Virus record (IMG/VR): IMGVR_UViG_3300030099_001449
Location: 1 to 56,039 of that record
From: a virus
Strand: one strand, 5' to 3'
Length of the DNA stretch: 56,039 bases
The number at the start of each line of letters is the position of its first letter. Position 1 is the stretch's first letter. Positions 1-4,647 of this stretch are shown piece after piece. Under the pieces are notes generated by a model. That model saw only the letters and a program-made list of their open reading frames with translations, did not search any database and was not told where the DNA came from. A program made the position numbers and the translations under genes.

Positions 1-48
1 ACGCAACTTGGTACATGTAGCACGATCTATCTTAGTAATCTTTGTCAT
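1..48 (-). CDS. 5' fragment of the first early gene (hypothetical)
   Basis: This is the first 16 codons of the leftward gene that is complete at 55391-55780. The sequence is cut here only because the circle was opened inside the gene. The peptide reads MTKITKIDRATCTKLR, identical to the other copy. The single difference within the coding part (base 31, C against T) is synonymous in a lysine codon. The start is preceded by an AAGGAG site at 60-55 on the minus strand. Confidence 0.9.
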   Translation of the reverse strand, partial: MTKITKIDRATCTKLR

Positions 49-84
49 CTTTGTCTCCTTGTTATAATTAAAAGTAATATAATT

Positions 85-113
85 AATCTAATTGTTGTTT
101 GATTGTAAGTCAA
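85..113 (-). promoter_or_regulatory. Candidate leftward early promoter (copy 1)
   Basis: Read on the minus strand, TTGACT (113-108) is separated by exactly 17 bases from TAGATT (90-85), a good sigma70-type promoter. It reads into the first early gene, whose AAGGAG ribosome site follows. The GTAAAC core nearest the -35 lies about 9 bases upstream of it, so proteins binding the TTTAC array could control this promoter. The second copy is at 55817-55845 with identical hexamers. Confidence 0.6.
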
Positions 114-119
114 CCCCTA

Positions 120-292
120 TGTTTACAAATTTACACTATTTACAGTTTCACCAGAAAAAATAAAAAAAAATTTTTTTGAGTGGTTTTGCTTGTAAATCTT
201 GTAAACAGTGTAAACACCCCCAATAAATTAAGGCTCAAACATGCCCTCACCTGTTTACAAGTGTTTACGTTGTTTACACTTTTTCTAGTAAA
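120..292. promoter_or_regulatory. TTTAC/GTAAA iteron-like array; candidate origin or operator
   Basis: Nine 5-base cores occur in three groups of three. TTTAC starts at 122, 130 and 139; GTAAA at 192, 201 and 210; TTTAC at 254, 264 and 273. A tenth GTAAA is at 288. Spacing within groups is 8-10 bases, about one helical turn, and the middle group is inverted. An A/T block (152-177) lies between the first and second groups. Phased short repeats beside an A/T-rich stretch fit a replication origin or a cooperative repressor site. The arrangement is seen; the function is inferred. No gene of 60 or more codons is convincing in 49-367. Confidence 0.55.
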
Positions 293-367
293 TATGCTAA
301 AAAGAGGGTTCTTGAAAAAAAACATTTTTTGTAATAATCTTGTTGCCAATAAACAACTGAGGTTGAT

Positions 368-910
368 ATGAAAAATAAACTTACGAATAGACAAAAGACT
401 TTTGCTAGAAAAATCGTGGAGGGTATCTATAGTAATGCAGAGTGTGCTAGGTTGGCAGGATATTCTGAGGAACGAGCCAATGAATATGCTTCCAGACTTT
501 TGAATGGTCGAGACTATCCCCACGTTCTTGAATACATTACCGAACTTCGACAAGAAAAAGAAAGAAAGTATGGGGTCACTCTCATTGGTCAACTCGAAAG
601 ATTGCAGAAACTTTCTATTGGTGCAGAAGAAGAGGGTCAATTTTCGGCAGCTATCAATGCTGAAAAAATTAGGTCTGCCTTGGGTGGACTCACTATTGAT
701 AGAAGAGAAACAACTCATAACATTGACCAGCTATCTAGAGATGAAATAGTTGCAAGGTTATCTGACTTGCAGAAAAAATATCCACAAGCATTTGTGGTTG
801 ATGGTAAATATAAGGACATTACAAATGAGCAGAGGAATGGAAGCAAATCTTTGGAAACAAATGAGGTCGAACTTACCATCAAACATGATAGCAACGAGGA
901 TAGAAAATAG
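368..910 (+). CDS. terS: Terminase small subunit (TerS)
   Basis: 180 residues. The N-terminal third (about residues 5-45) begins LTNRQKTFARKIVEG and continues with a helix-turn-helix-like segment (NAECARLAGYS), the usual opening of phage small terminases that recognise packaging DNA. The rest is helical, with a charged tail. GAGG at 359-362 sits five bases before the ATG. It lies next to the TTTAC array and far from TerL (9010), so the terminase subunits are split between transcription units. The following resolvase overlaps its 3' end in another frame. TerS is assigned from family resemblance only; length is normal. Confidence 0.75.
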   Translation: MKNKLTNRQKTFARKIVEGIYSNAECARLAGYSEERANEYASRLLNGRDYPHVLEYITELRQEKERKYGVTLIGQLERLQKLSIGAEEEGQFSAAINAEKIRSALGGLTIDRRETTHNIDQLSRDEIVARLSDLQKKYPQAFVVDGKYKDITNEQRNGSKSLETNEVELTIKHDSNEDRK

Positions 911-1292
911 AGTTGGTGGTGGTATTCCAGATGTGCATTTGCTTTGGTCTGGTCTGCCATTTTGGATGGAATTAAAAACAACAAAAAACAGTAGCGTAAA
1001 AATCTCCCCTCATCAAATCGCTTGGAATTACAAGTATTCTGTAAATGGTGGCTTAAATTTCTTCTTGGTAAAGCACCTCTTTTGGGGTGATCTATTTTTA
1101 TTTCGTGGGGATCAAGGTCCAAGGCTCTTGGATCAAGGACTTTGCGACCTTGCGCCCTTTTATACTCTGCGAGTTTGCGACTTTGCGTCTTTCTTTGCGG
1201 CTCTGCGACCCATTGTGATGGATCATTATAAGAAGAAGCTAGAAAAAGAAAACCCCGGTGCTTGCACCGGGGCCAAGGAAGTAACTGTTTAA
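825..1292 (+). CDS. VRR-NUC-like Holliday junction resolvase / PD-(D/E)XK nuclease
   Basis: 155 residues from the ATG at 825, which has AAGGA eight bases upstream (812-816). A longer TTG-initiated frame from 750 lacks such a site. The core reads RIENRVGGGIPDV, then ELKTT, then HQ: the catalytic Asp, Glu-x-Lys and trailing Gln of VRR-NUC/PD-(D/E)XK enzymes that resolve branched DNA before packaging. It overlaps terS by 86 bases. The C-terminus after LFLFRGDQGPRLLDQGL is odd: it is encoded by a degenerate TTTGCG-rich repeat and ends in a sequence that also forms the terminator of the opposing gene, so the tail may be a recent extension. Confidence 0.75.
   Translation: MSRGMEANLWKQMRSNLPSNMIATRIENRVGGGIPDVHLLWSGLPFWMELKTTKNSSVKISPHQIAWNYKYSVNGGLNFFLVKHLFWGDLFLFRGDQGPRLLDQGLCDLAPFYTLRVCDFASFFAALRPIVMDHYKKKLEKENPGACTGAKEVTV
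1136..1210. repeat. Degenerate TTTGCGACC-type repeat inside the resolvase gene
   Basis: TGCG recurs at 1143, 1151, 1168, 1176, 1184, 1196 and 1204, mostly as TTTGCGAC or CTGCGAC units spaced about 8-17 bases. It encodes the atypical C-terminal part of the resolvase. A cleaner version of the same unit (TTGCGACC, four copies) is at 2057-2096, about 0.9 kb away, pointing to one repeat family present at two places. Confidence 0.7.
1241..1272 (-). terminator. Intrinsic terminator for the leftward gene at 1296-1976
   Basis: A perfect 9-bp stem, CCCCGGTGC (1253-1261) and GCACCGGGG (1264-1272) with a TT loop, is followed on the minus strand by TTTTCTTTTTCT. The tract lies on the left side only, so it terminates leftward transcription just beyond the stop codon of the 1296-1976 gene. 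It lies within the last codons of the convergent resolvase gene, so the same bases code on one strand and terminate on the other. Confidence 0.8.
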
Positions 1293-1295
1293 ACA

Positions 1296-1976
1296 TTAAT
1301 GTTCTACTATTGCTATTGATTTTGCTAGGCTAGACCCTTTACATAATTTACAAGCTGTACATTGAACCCGTCGTCCAGCTTCTTTTGACGCCGGACATAA
1401 CGCTTCATGTTTTTTATCTAATTCGCCAAGGTCCGCTATAACTCTAAACGTTCTGTTACCTTGCTTCCATTGCATCTTTGCTTGTGTATAATTGTCGGCC
1501 GATTGCATCGCTATATCTGGCCTCCAGTTTGTACGATGTGTGTAAGCCGTCCACGTTGCAGCTTCACTTAATAATTCATCCCAAATATTTTGGGGTACGG
1601 CTCCAGGATCTCCATAGGTCCCAACTCTAACAAAGCGACCCCGACCCATTTCTTGAGGATCACCTGGTTTATAATTACCTTTTACATAAGACTTGTAAAC
1701 AATTGTAGGACCTTGACCCAAGTTAACATAACAACGCCTATTCTTTGCTTGCTTGCGTTTTGGATCTCTTGTTGTATCACCTCTCATAATGCAATCACCA
1801 CATATAGAAAAGTCTGCACCAGTTTTGCTTGCTTCAAGTGGTGGTATTCCATCGACTAAAATATAAGTCTGCACCACTGGTCCAGTCTTTGTATTTGCTT
1901 TTGAAAACATCGCTATTGCTACAATGGGCTTTCCATCGATAACACTAGGACCTTTATATAATATTGCAGATTTCAT
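1296..1976 (-). CDS. Cysteine-rich conserved phage protein, function unknown
   Basis: 226 residues. Seven cysteines (59, 62, 82, 194, 206, 209, 212) fall in a CGDC pair near the N-terminus and a CTACKLC cluster near the C-terminus, suggesting one or two zinc sites; this is inference. Between them lies a GTYGDPGAVP segment followed by TWTAYTHRT. I recall this pattern from a widespread uncharacterised phage family (possibly DUF7227, unverified). It has its own promoter (2010-2038), an AAGGA ribosome site and its own terminator (1241-1272), so it is expressed separately from the small genes upstream. Confidence 0.7.
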   Translation of the reverse strand: MKSAILYKGPSVIDGKPIVAIAMFSKANTKTGPVVQTYILVDGIPPLEASKTGADFSICGDCIMRGDTTRDPKRKQAKNRRCYVNLGQGPTIVYKSYVKGNYKPGDPQEMGRGRFVRVGTYGDPGAVPQNIWDELLSEAATWTAYTHRTNWRPDIAMQSADNYTQAKMQWKQGNRTFRVIADLGELDKKHEALCPASKEAGRRVQCTACKLCKGSSLAKSIAIVEH

Positions 1977-2009
1977 TTTACTTCCTTGTAATAATTAAAA
2001 CGTAAATTT

Positions 2010-2038
2010 ATTTTAGTTTATTTATTGTTTGCTTGCAA
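2010..2038 (-). promoter_or_regulatory. Candidate promoter of the Cys-rich gene
   Basis: On the minus strand TTGCAA (2038-2033) lies 17 bases from TAAAAT (2015-2010). The -35 hexamer is embedded in the palindrome GCTTGCAAGC (2031-2040), itself one arm of a larger inverted repeat (2035-2060), so a repressor binding there would block RNA polymerase. Confidence 0.5.
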
Positions 2039-2060
2039 GCTTTTATTTTGAAAAGCTTGC
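2031..2060. promoter_or_regulatory. Nested palindrome, candidate operator
   Basis: GCTTGCAAGC (2031-2040) is a perfect 10-base palindrome. In addition GCAAGCTTTT (2035-2044) and AAAAGCTTGC (2051-2060) are perfect 10-bp arms around a 6-base spacer. No T tract follows on either strand, so it does not look like a terminator. Its position over the -35 box of the leftward promoter favours an operator. Confidence 0.5.
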
Positions 2061-2096
2061 GACCTTGCGACCTTTATTCTTTGCGACCTTGCGACC
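2057..2096. repeat. TTGCGACC direct repeat, four copies
   Basis: Exact TTGCGACC units start at 2057, 2065, 2081 and 2089, as two tandem pairs separated by 8 bases. They lie between the terminator of the upstream small genes and the promoter of the Cys-rich gene. The same unit in decayed form is inside the resolvase gene (1136-1210). Function unknown. Confidence 0.8.
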
Positions 2097-2104
2097 CTAT
2101 CCCT

Positions 2105-2133
2105 ATATAAAAAAGAGGGTCGTTAGACCCTCT
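2105..2133 (-). terminator. Intrinsic terminator of the leftward accessory operon
   Basis: AGAGGGTC and GACCCTCT (2114-2133, GTTA loop) form a perfect 8-bp stem. On the minus strand it is followed by a T run (complement of 2109-2114) and then ATATAG. It lies five bases past the end of the last small gene (2138-2347) and closes the 3647-to-2138 transcript. Confidence 0.8.
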
Positions 2134-2137
2134 CATT

Positions 2138-2347
2138 TTAACACCCATTCTCATAGCCATCTGATTTTTTAAATTCGTTACCAAACCATTTATCTTTGTT
2201 GGCATTGTTCCATTCAAGCATATCTTCAAGTTCTTCATCATCAAAGACACCATAGCATTGATGACAAAGAACATGTTCATTTTGTTCAAGTATGGCTCTT
2301 TCATCTTTGTTGAAAGAGCCACATAATTCACATGAAATACTAATCAT
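2138..2347 (-). CDS. Small zinc-finger-like protein
   Basis: 69 residues. Two Cys-x2-Cys knuckles (CELC near residue 6 and CHQC near residue 28) could bind one zinc ion; an acidic helix (DDEELEDMLEWNN) follows. The start ATG overlaps the stop of the preceding gene by four bases (ATGA), indicating translational coupling. A second frame over the same DNA (2074-2331) lacks both the coupling and the motif. Last gene of the accessory operon. No specific function recognised. Confidence 0.7.
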   Translation of the reverse strand: MISISCELCGSFNKDERAILEQNEHVLCHQCYGVFDDEELEDMLEWNNANKDKWFGNEFKKSDGYENGC

Positions 2348-2721
2348 GATATCATGTTCCTAGTCGCAGACTTTTCAATAGTATCTTGCGATTTTTCCCA
2401 CATCTTTAATTGTCTTTCATACTCTTCTTTTTCGTATTCCATTGGTCTAGTCCAGATAGAAACTTTTGTTTCTTTTACGATCTCTTCTAAACTATCAGAA
2501 GTGAGACACCACCCACCAATTCCATATTCTGCTTCTAAGAATATATAAAATCTTTGAGAGTTTTCACCAACTTCTCTTTGTTCTGGGTCTTTATGATCAA
2601 CAAAGATTTGATAACCATTAGTGTAAAAGCTAGGGCAAGCATCATTGCCATAGCTACAATTAACCCAACCTTCTGGAATTGTTAGATCTTCAATACATTC
2701 TTCAAAAAAACTTTTAGCCAT
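2344..2721 (-). CDS. Hypothetical acidic protein
   Basis: 125 residues from the ATG at 2721, which sits nine bases after AAGGG; an in-frame ATG at 2727 is only three bases away from it. It contains tryptophan- and glycine-rich stretches (PEGWVNCSYG, YGIGGWCLTSDS) and ends in a charged helical region. No membrane segment or catalytic motif. It overlaps the upstream membrane-protein gene by 8 bases and the downstream zinc-finger gene by 4. I do not recognise a family. Confidence 0.6.
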   Translation of the reverse strand: MAKSFFEECIEDLTIPEGWVNCSYGNDACPSFYTNGYQIFVDHKDPEQREVGENSQRFYIFLEAEYGIGGWCLTSDSLEEIVKETKVSIWTRPMEYEKEEYERQLKMWEKSQDTIEKSATRNMIS

Positions 2722-2887
2722 TATCATTTTCCCTTGCTACAAAGATTCCAAAAACAAAAACGATTAAACCAACTACACCCATAATCATACATATGTGTAA
2801 AGGAAGGTCGCTATCTGAAGCAATGGCACTCATATACACAAGTGCCATTCCACAAAAGGACATTACATATCCTAAGAAATTAAGCAT
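2714..2887 (-). CDS. Small two-helix membrane protein
   Basis: 57 residues, starting MLNFLGYVMSFCGMALVYM. Two hydrophobic segments (about 3-23 and 30-51) are separated by a short SDSDLP turn, predicting a hairpin in the inner membrane, and it ends RENDNG. It overlaps its neighbours on both sides by 8 bases, as expected in this compact operon. A holin-like, superinfection-exclusion or other membrane-acting role is possible but only inferred from size and topology. Confidence 0.6.
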   Translation of the reverse strand: MLNFLGYVMSFCGMALVYMSAIASDSDLPLHICMIMGVVGLIVFVFGIFVARENDNG

Positions 2888-3053
2888 TACTATACTCTTT
2901 CCATTGCTCTAGAATATATTCTGCATAAGTCTTACCATATGAGCCATATTGTTGCTCTATCATATTGAGGGCAGACTCATAAGGCATATCTTGAATAAGA
3001 TCTCCAAGATCTTGCTCAATATCTATTGCTTGATTATTTGAAAATTTTCCCAT
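2880..3053 (-). CDS. Small hypothetical protein
   Basis: 57 residues from the ATG at 3053, which follows an AATAAGGA leader resembling those of the next two upstream genes. An in-frame ATG at 3116 would add 21 residues but lacks that leader and would lie deep inside the upstream gene. The product is acidic and helical (IEQDLGDLIQDMPYESALNMIEQQYG) with aromatic residues near the C-terminus. No recognised domain. Confidence 0.6.
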   Translation of the reverse strand: MGKFSNNQAIDIEQDLGDLIQDMPYESALNMIEQQYGSYGKTYAEYILEQWKEYSNA

Positions 3054-3078
3054 TGTTTCTTTCCTTATTATATTAAAA

Positions 3079-3345
3079 TTAACTGTATTCTTTTTTCCAG
3101 TCTTCAGTTGCATCAACTAATGAACCATATGTGAGAATATCTTTTACATATGTATCACCATATTCAAAAGAACCATCTTGCATTAATGGTGATGTCGCAG
3201 AAACAAACCACCTAGCGTATTGATCCTTTTTCTCATTTTCTGGCTTTTTATAAGTCTTTAAGACTTTCCATACCCAACCTTGAGAATTAGCATAGATTGC
3301 ATATGGTTCACTTTCTTTTCTAGTTTTTCCAAATGGATTACTCAT
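3079..3345 (-). CDS. Hypothetical phage protein
   Basis: 88 residues, starting MSNPFGKTRKESEPYAIY. The middle (GWVWKVLKTYKKPENEKKDQYARW) is rich in Lys and aromatics, and the protein ends DWKKEYS. The ATG follows the AATAAGGAAGGAA leader shared in this operon. Small proteins of this type recur in phage early regions, but I cannot assign a function. Confidence 0.6.
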   Translation of the reverse strand: MSNPFGKTRKESEPYAIYANSQGWVWKVLKTYKKPENEKKDQYARWFVSATSPLMQDGSFEYGDTYVKDILTYGSLVDATEDWKKEYS

Positions 3346-3374
3346 AATATATTCCTTCCTTATTAAATTATTGA

Positions 3375-3409
3375 GTGGTTAGATTGTACTAAAAAAACAA
3401 TCTAACCAC
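3375..3409 (-). other. Strong intercistronic hairpin (13-bp perfect stem)
   Basis: GTGGTTAGATTGT (3375-3387) and ACAATCTAACCAC (3397-3409) pair perfectly around a 9-base loop that is T-rich in the leftward transcript. It lies between the stop of the 3420-3647 gene and the ribosome site of the 3079-3345 gene. No T run follows the stem, so mRNA processing, stabilisation or attenuation is more likely than simple termination. Confidence 0.6.
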
Positions 3410-3419
3410 AAGCGATTTA

Positions 3420-3647
3420 TTATTTAAATGTAAATATTTTTTTAGTAAAGGCTTTTACTGTGTATCCATCAACTTCTTGAGTAGTTACAGTTGCCAAACC
3501 TTTTTGAACCATATCTTCTTTAAAAGCCTTTTCAGTTTTCTGTAAATTCTTGATTAGTTCTTTCAATAACTGGTGATGCTCTTTGGCTTGCTCCAGTTTT
3601 AAATCAAAGTTTTGAAAGTACTTATTAACTCTTTTTGTATTTATCAT
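3420..3647 (-). CDS. Coiled-coil small protein, first gene of the accessory operon
   Basis: 75 residues. Residues about 13-45 form a Lys/Glu/Leu-rich helix with heptad character (LKLEQAKEHHQLLKELIKNL), followed by a short strand-rich, basic C-terminus (YTVKAFTKKIFTFK). It is the promoter-proximal gene: TTGACA/TAAGAT lies just upstream (3680-3708) with an inverted repeat over the -10. An autoregulatory role is possible but not shown by any DNA-binding motif. Confidence 0.6.
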   Translation of the reverse strand: MINTKRVNKYFQNFDLKLEQAKEHHQLLKELIKNLQKTEKAFKEDMVQKGLATVTTQEVDGYTVKAFTKKIFTFK

Positions 3648-3664
3648 AACTGATTCCTTCCTTA

Positions 3665-3686
3665 TTAAGATAATAATTTATCTTAA
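3665..3686. promoter_or_regulatory. Operator-like inverted repeat over the -10
   Basis: Arms TTAAGATAA (3665-3673) and TTATCTTAA (3678-3686) are perfect complements around TAAT. The element covers the -10 hexamer and the expected transcription start of the accessory-operon promoter, a classic repressor position. The binding protein is unknown; the AlpA-like and ribbon-helix-helix proteins of the early region are candidates. Confidence 0.55.
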
Positions 3687-3708
3687 CTACTTTTAAACAA
3701 TATGTCAA
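3680..3708 (-). promoter_or_regulatory. Promoter of the leftward accessory operon
   Basis: On the minus strand a consensus -35 TTGACA (3708-3703) is followed after exactly 17 bases by TAAGAT (3685-3680). This is among the best sigma70-type promoter matches in the window and drives the small genes from 3647 down to the terminator at 2105-2133. Confidence 0.65.
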
Positions 3709-3769
3709 CAACCCAACAACAATTAATTTACATCTATTCATTTGTTCACCTTTTGTTCCATAGGGGTTA

Positions 3770-3830
3770 CTTGGCTCGTTCGAGCCAAGATTTTAGTTTT
3801 AAGTTTTGGGGGGCAACCCCCCTTTTGGGG
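3770..3830 (+). terminator. Tandem hairpins upstream of the late operon, terminator-like
   Basis: CTTGGCTCG and CGAGCCAAG (3770-3789, TT loop) form a 9-bp stem followed on the plus strand by ATTTTAGTTTT. GGGGGG and CCCCCC (3808-3822, CAA loop) form a second stem followed by TTTT. No rightward gene lies close upstream, so they may block read-through into the late operon or form an attenuated late leader. This intergenic stretch (3648-3977) also holds a third short hairpin (GCTAGG/CCTAGC, 3895-3909). No gene is seen in it. Confidence 0.5.
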
Positions 3831-3872
3831 TGCGTATGTTGCACATGTGACCTATATGTTTGGTTTTGTAAA

Positions 3873-3957
3873 TTCATTTGAAAATAATTTCATTGCTAGG
3901 TTCCCTAGCCTCCTCTAAAAATTATGGGTGTATTTTCATTTGAAAATTAGTTATACT
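3873..3957 (+). promoter_or_regulatory. Candidate late promoter with repeated palindromic site
   Basis: TTCATTTGAAAAT occurs twice (3873-3885 and 3935-3947). The second copy is part of a perfect inverted repeat with arms ATTTTCA and TGAAAAT (3932-3947). TATACT at 3952-3957 is a good -10 hexamer 21 bases before the first late ATG. No -35 hexamer is evident, which with the palindrome at the -35 position suggests an activator-dependent promoter; this is inference. Confidence 0.4.
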
Positions 3958-3977
3958 ACCAACAAGGAGCGAGGAAC

Positions 3978-4646
3978 ATGCCATCAGAAGATAGTGTAAC
4001 GTTAAAATCTGTTGCTAGAAAGTTAGCGGAGAGGCGTGGATTAGACCCAGATTTATTTGTTCGTATGATTAATCAGGAGAGTGGTTTTAATCCAAATGCA
4101 AAGAATGAAAAGTCTGGAGCAACGGGCATAGCGCAAGTTATGTCTGAAACTGCGTTTAATCCCGGTTTTGGTATTAAGCCTTTGGAGGATCGGAATGATC
4201 CTTATGAAAGTTTACGATTTGCCGCTGATTATTTAAAGAAGATGTTGGATATGTTTGGTAATTACGAATTAGCCTTGGCTGCGTATAATGCAGGGCCTGG
4301 GAACGTGCAGAAAGCAGGAGGGGTTCCTGATTTTCCAGAGACAAAGAACTATGTAAAATTGATATTGGGTAATACAACTGAAACTACTCGACCCTCTATT
4401 TCCAGTTCGGATCCTGCACAAGGCACTGAAAAGATAGACATAGCTGCGATGATTGAAGATGTATTTGGAGATGATACTTCTAAACTACCTAGACCACCGG
4501 GTTTATCGAGAACGGGCAGAATGAGTAAGATGAGTCCATTAAGTCGTATGCGTGTACCGGGTTTAAGTAATATTGATAGGTTTTCATCCCCTGCTGGTAT
4601 AGCAAGTTTGTTAAGAAAAACACCAAGTAAAAAGAGAGTGATATAG
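3978..4646 (+). CDS. Virion lytic transglycosylase (SLT domain)
   Basis: 222 residues. Residues about 10-130 are a lysozyme-like SLT domain: MINQESGFNP with catalytic Glu34, GATGIAQVM, and ALAAYNAGPGNV, the three signature blocks of soluble lytic transglycosylases that cleave peptidoglycan. No signal peptide. The C-terminal third is basic and low-complexity, possibly for virion attachment. AAGGAG lies eight bases before the ATG. As first late gene, ahead of an internal-virion-type protein, it probably opens the wall during DNA entry rather than acting in lysis, since a separate endolysin is at 15884. Confidence 0.85.
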   Translation: MPSEDSVTLKSVARKLAERRGLDPDLFVRMINQESGFNPNAKNEKSGATGIAQVMSETAFNPGFGIKPLEDRNDPYESLRFAADYLKKMLDMFGNYELALAAYNAGPGNVQKAGGVPDFPETKNYVKLILGNTTETTRPSISSSDPAQGTEKIDIAAMIEDVFGDDTSKLPRPPGLSRTGRMSKMSPLSRMRVPGLSNIDRFSSPAGIASLLRKTPSKKRVI

Positions 4647-4647
4647 C

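Larger units (their letters stand above)
1..306. repeat. Terminal overlap repeat, copy 1
   Basis: Bases 1-306 match 55733-56039. The differences are six substitutions (at 31, 53, 99, about 170, about 229 and 248) and one extra C after about 116. Five of the six substitutions are transitions. This is most simply an assembly overlap showing that the molecule is circular or circularly permuted, with the two ends drawn from slightly different population members. A true direct terminal repeat would be expected to be identical. Confidence 0.9.
3352..3667 (-). promoter_or_regulatory. Duplicated ribosome-binding leaders (AATAAGGAAGGAA)
   Basis: On the minus strand the same 13-base leader precedes the genes starting at 3647 (3667-3655) and 3345 (about 3364-3352). 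A variant (AATAAGGAAAGAA) precedes the gene at 3053. The shared block extends beyond the AAGGA core, so the leaders were probably duplicated with the genes or are co-regulated. They also decide the start codons in this operon. Confidence 0.6.

Noticed and set aside
1-306. True T7-style direct terminal repeat
   Set aside because: Copies differ at seven positions; genuine terminal repeats are normally identical. Assembly overlap of a circular map is simpler, although read-end data would be needed to exclude it.
140-718. Leftward 192-codon frame opposite the small terminase
   Set aside because: It runs antisense to a better-supported gene, crosses the TTTAC control region and shows no family-like motif or ribosome site.
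2074-2331. Leftward 85-codon frame overlapping the zinc-finger gene
   Set aside because: It reads through the terminator hairpin at 2105-2133, has no four-base coupling to the upstream stop, and lacks the CxxC motif seen in the competing frame.
3770-3789. tRNA arm or attachment-site remnant (TTCGAGCC)
   Set aside because: Only a simple hairpin is present, with no cloverleaf around it, and no integrase exists in the genome.
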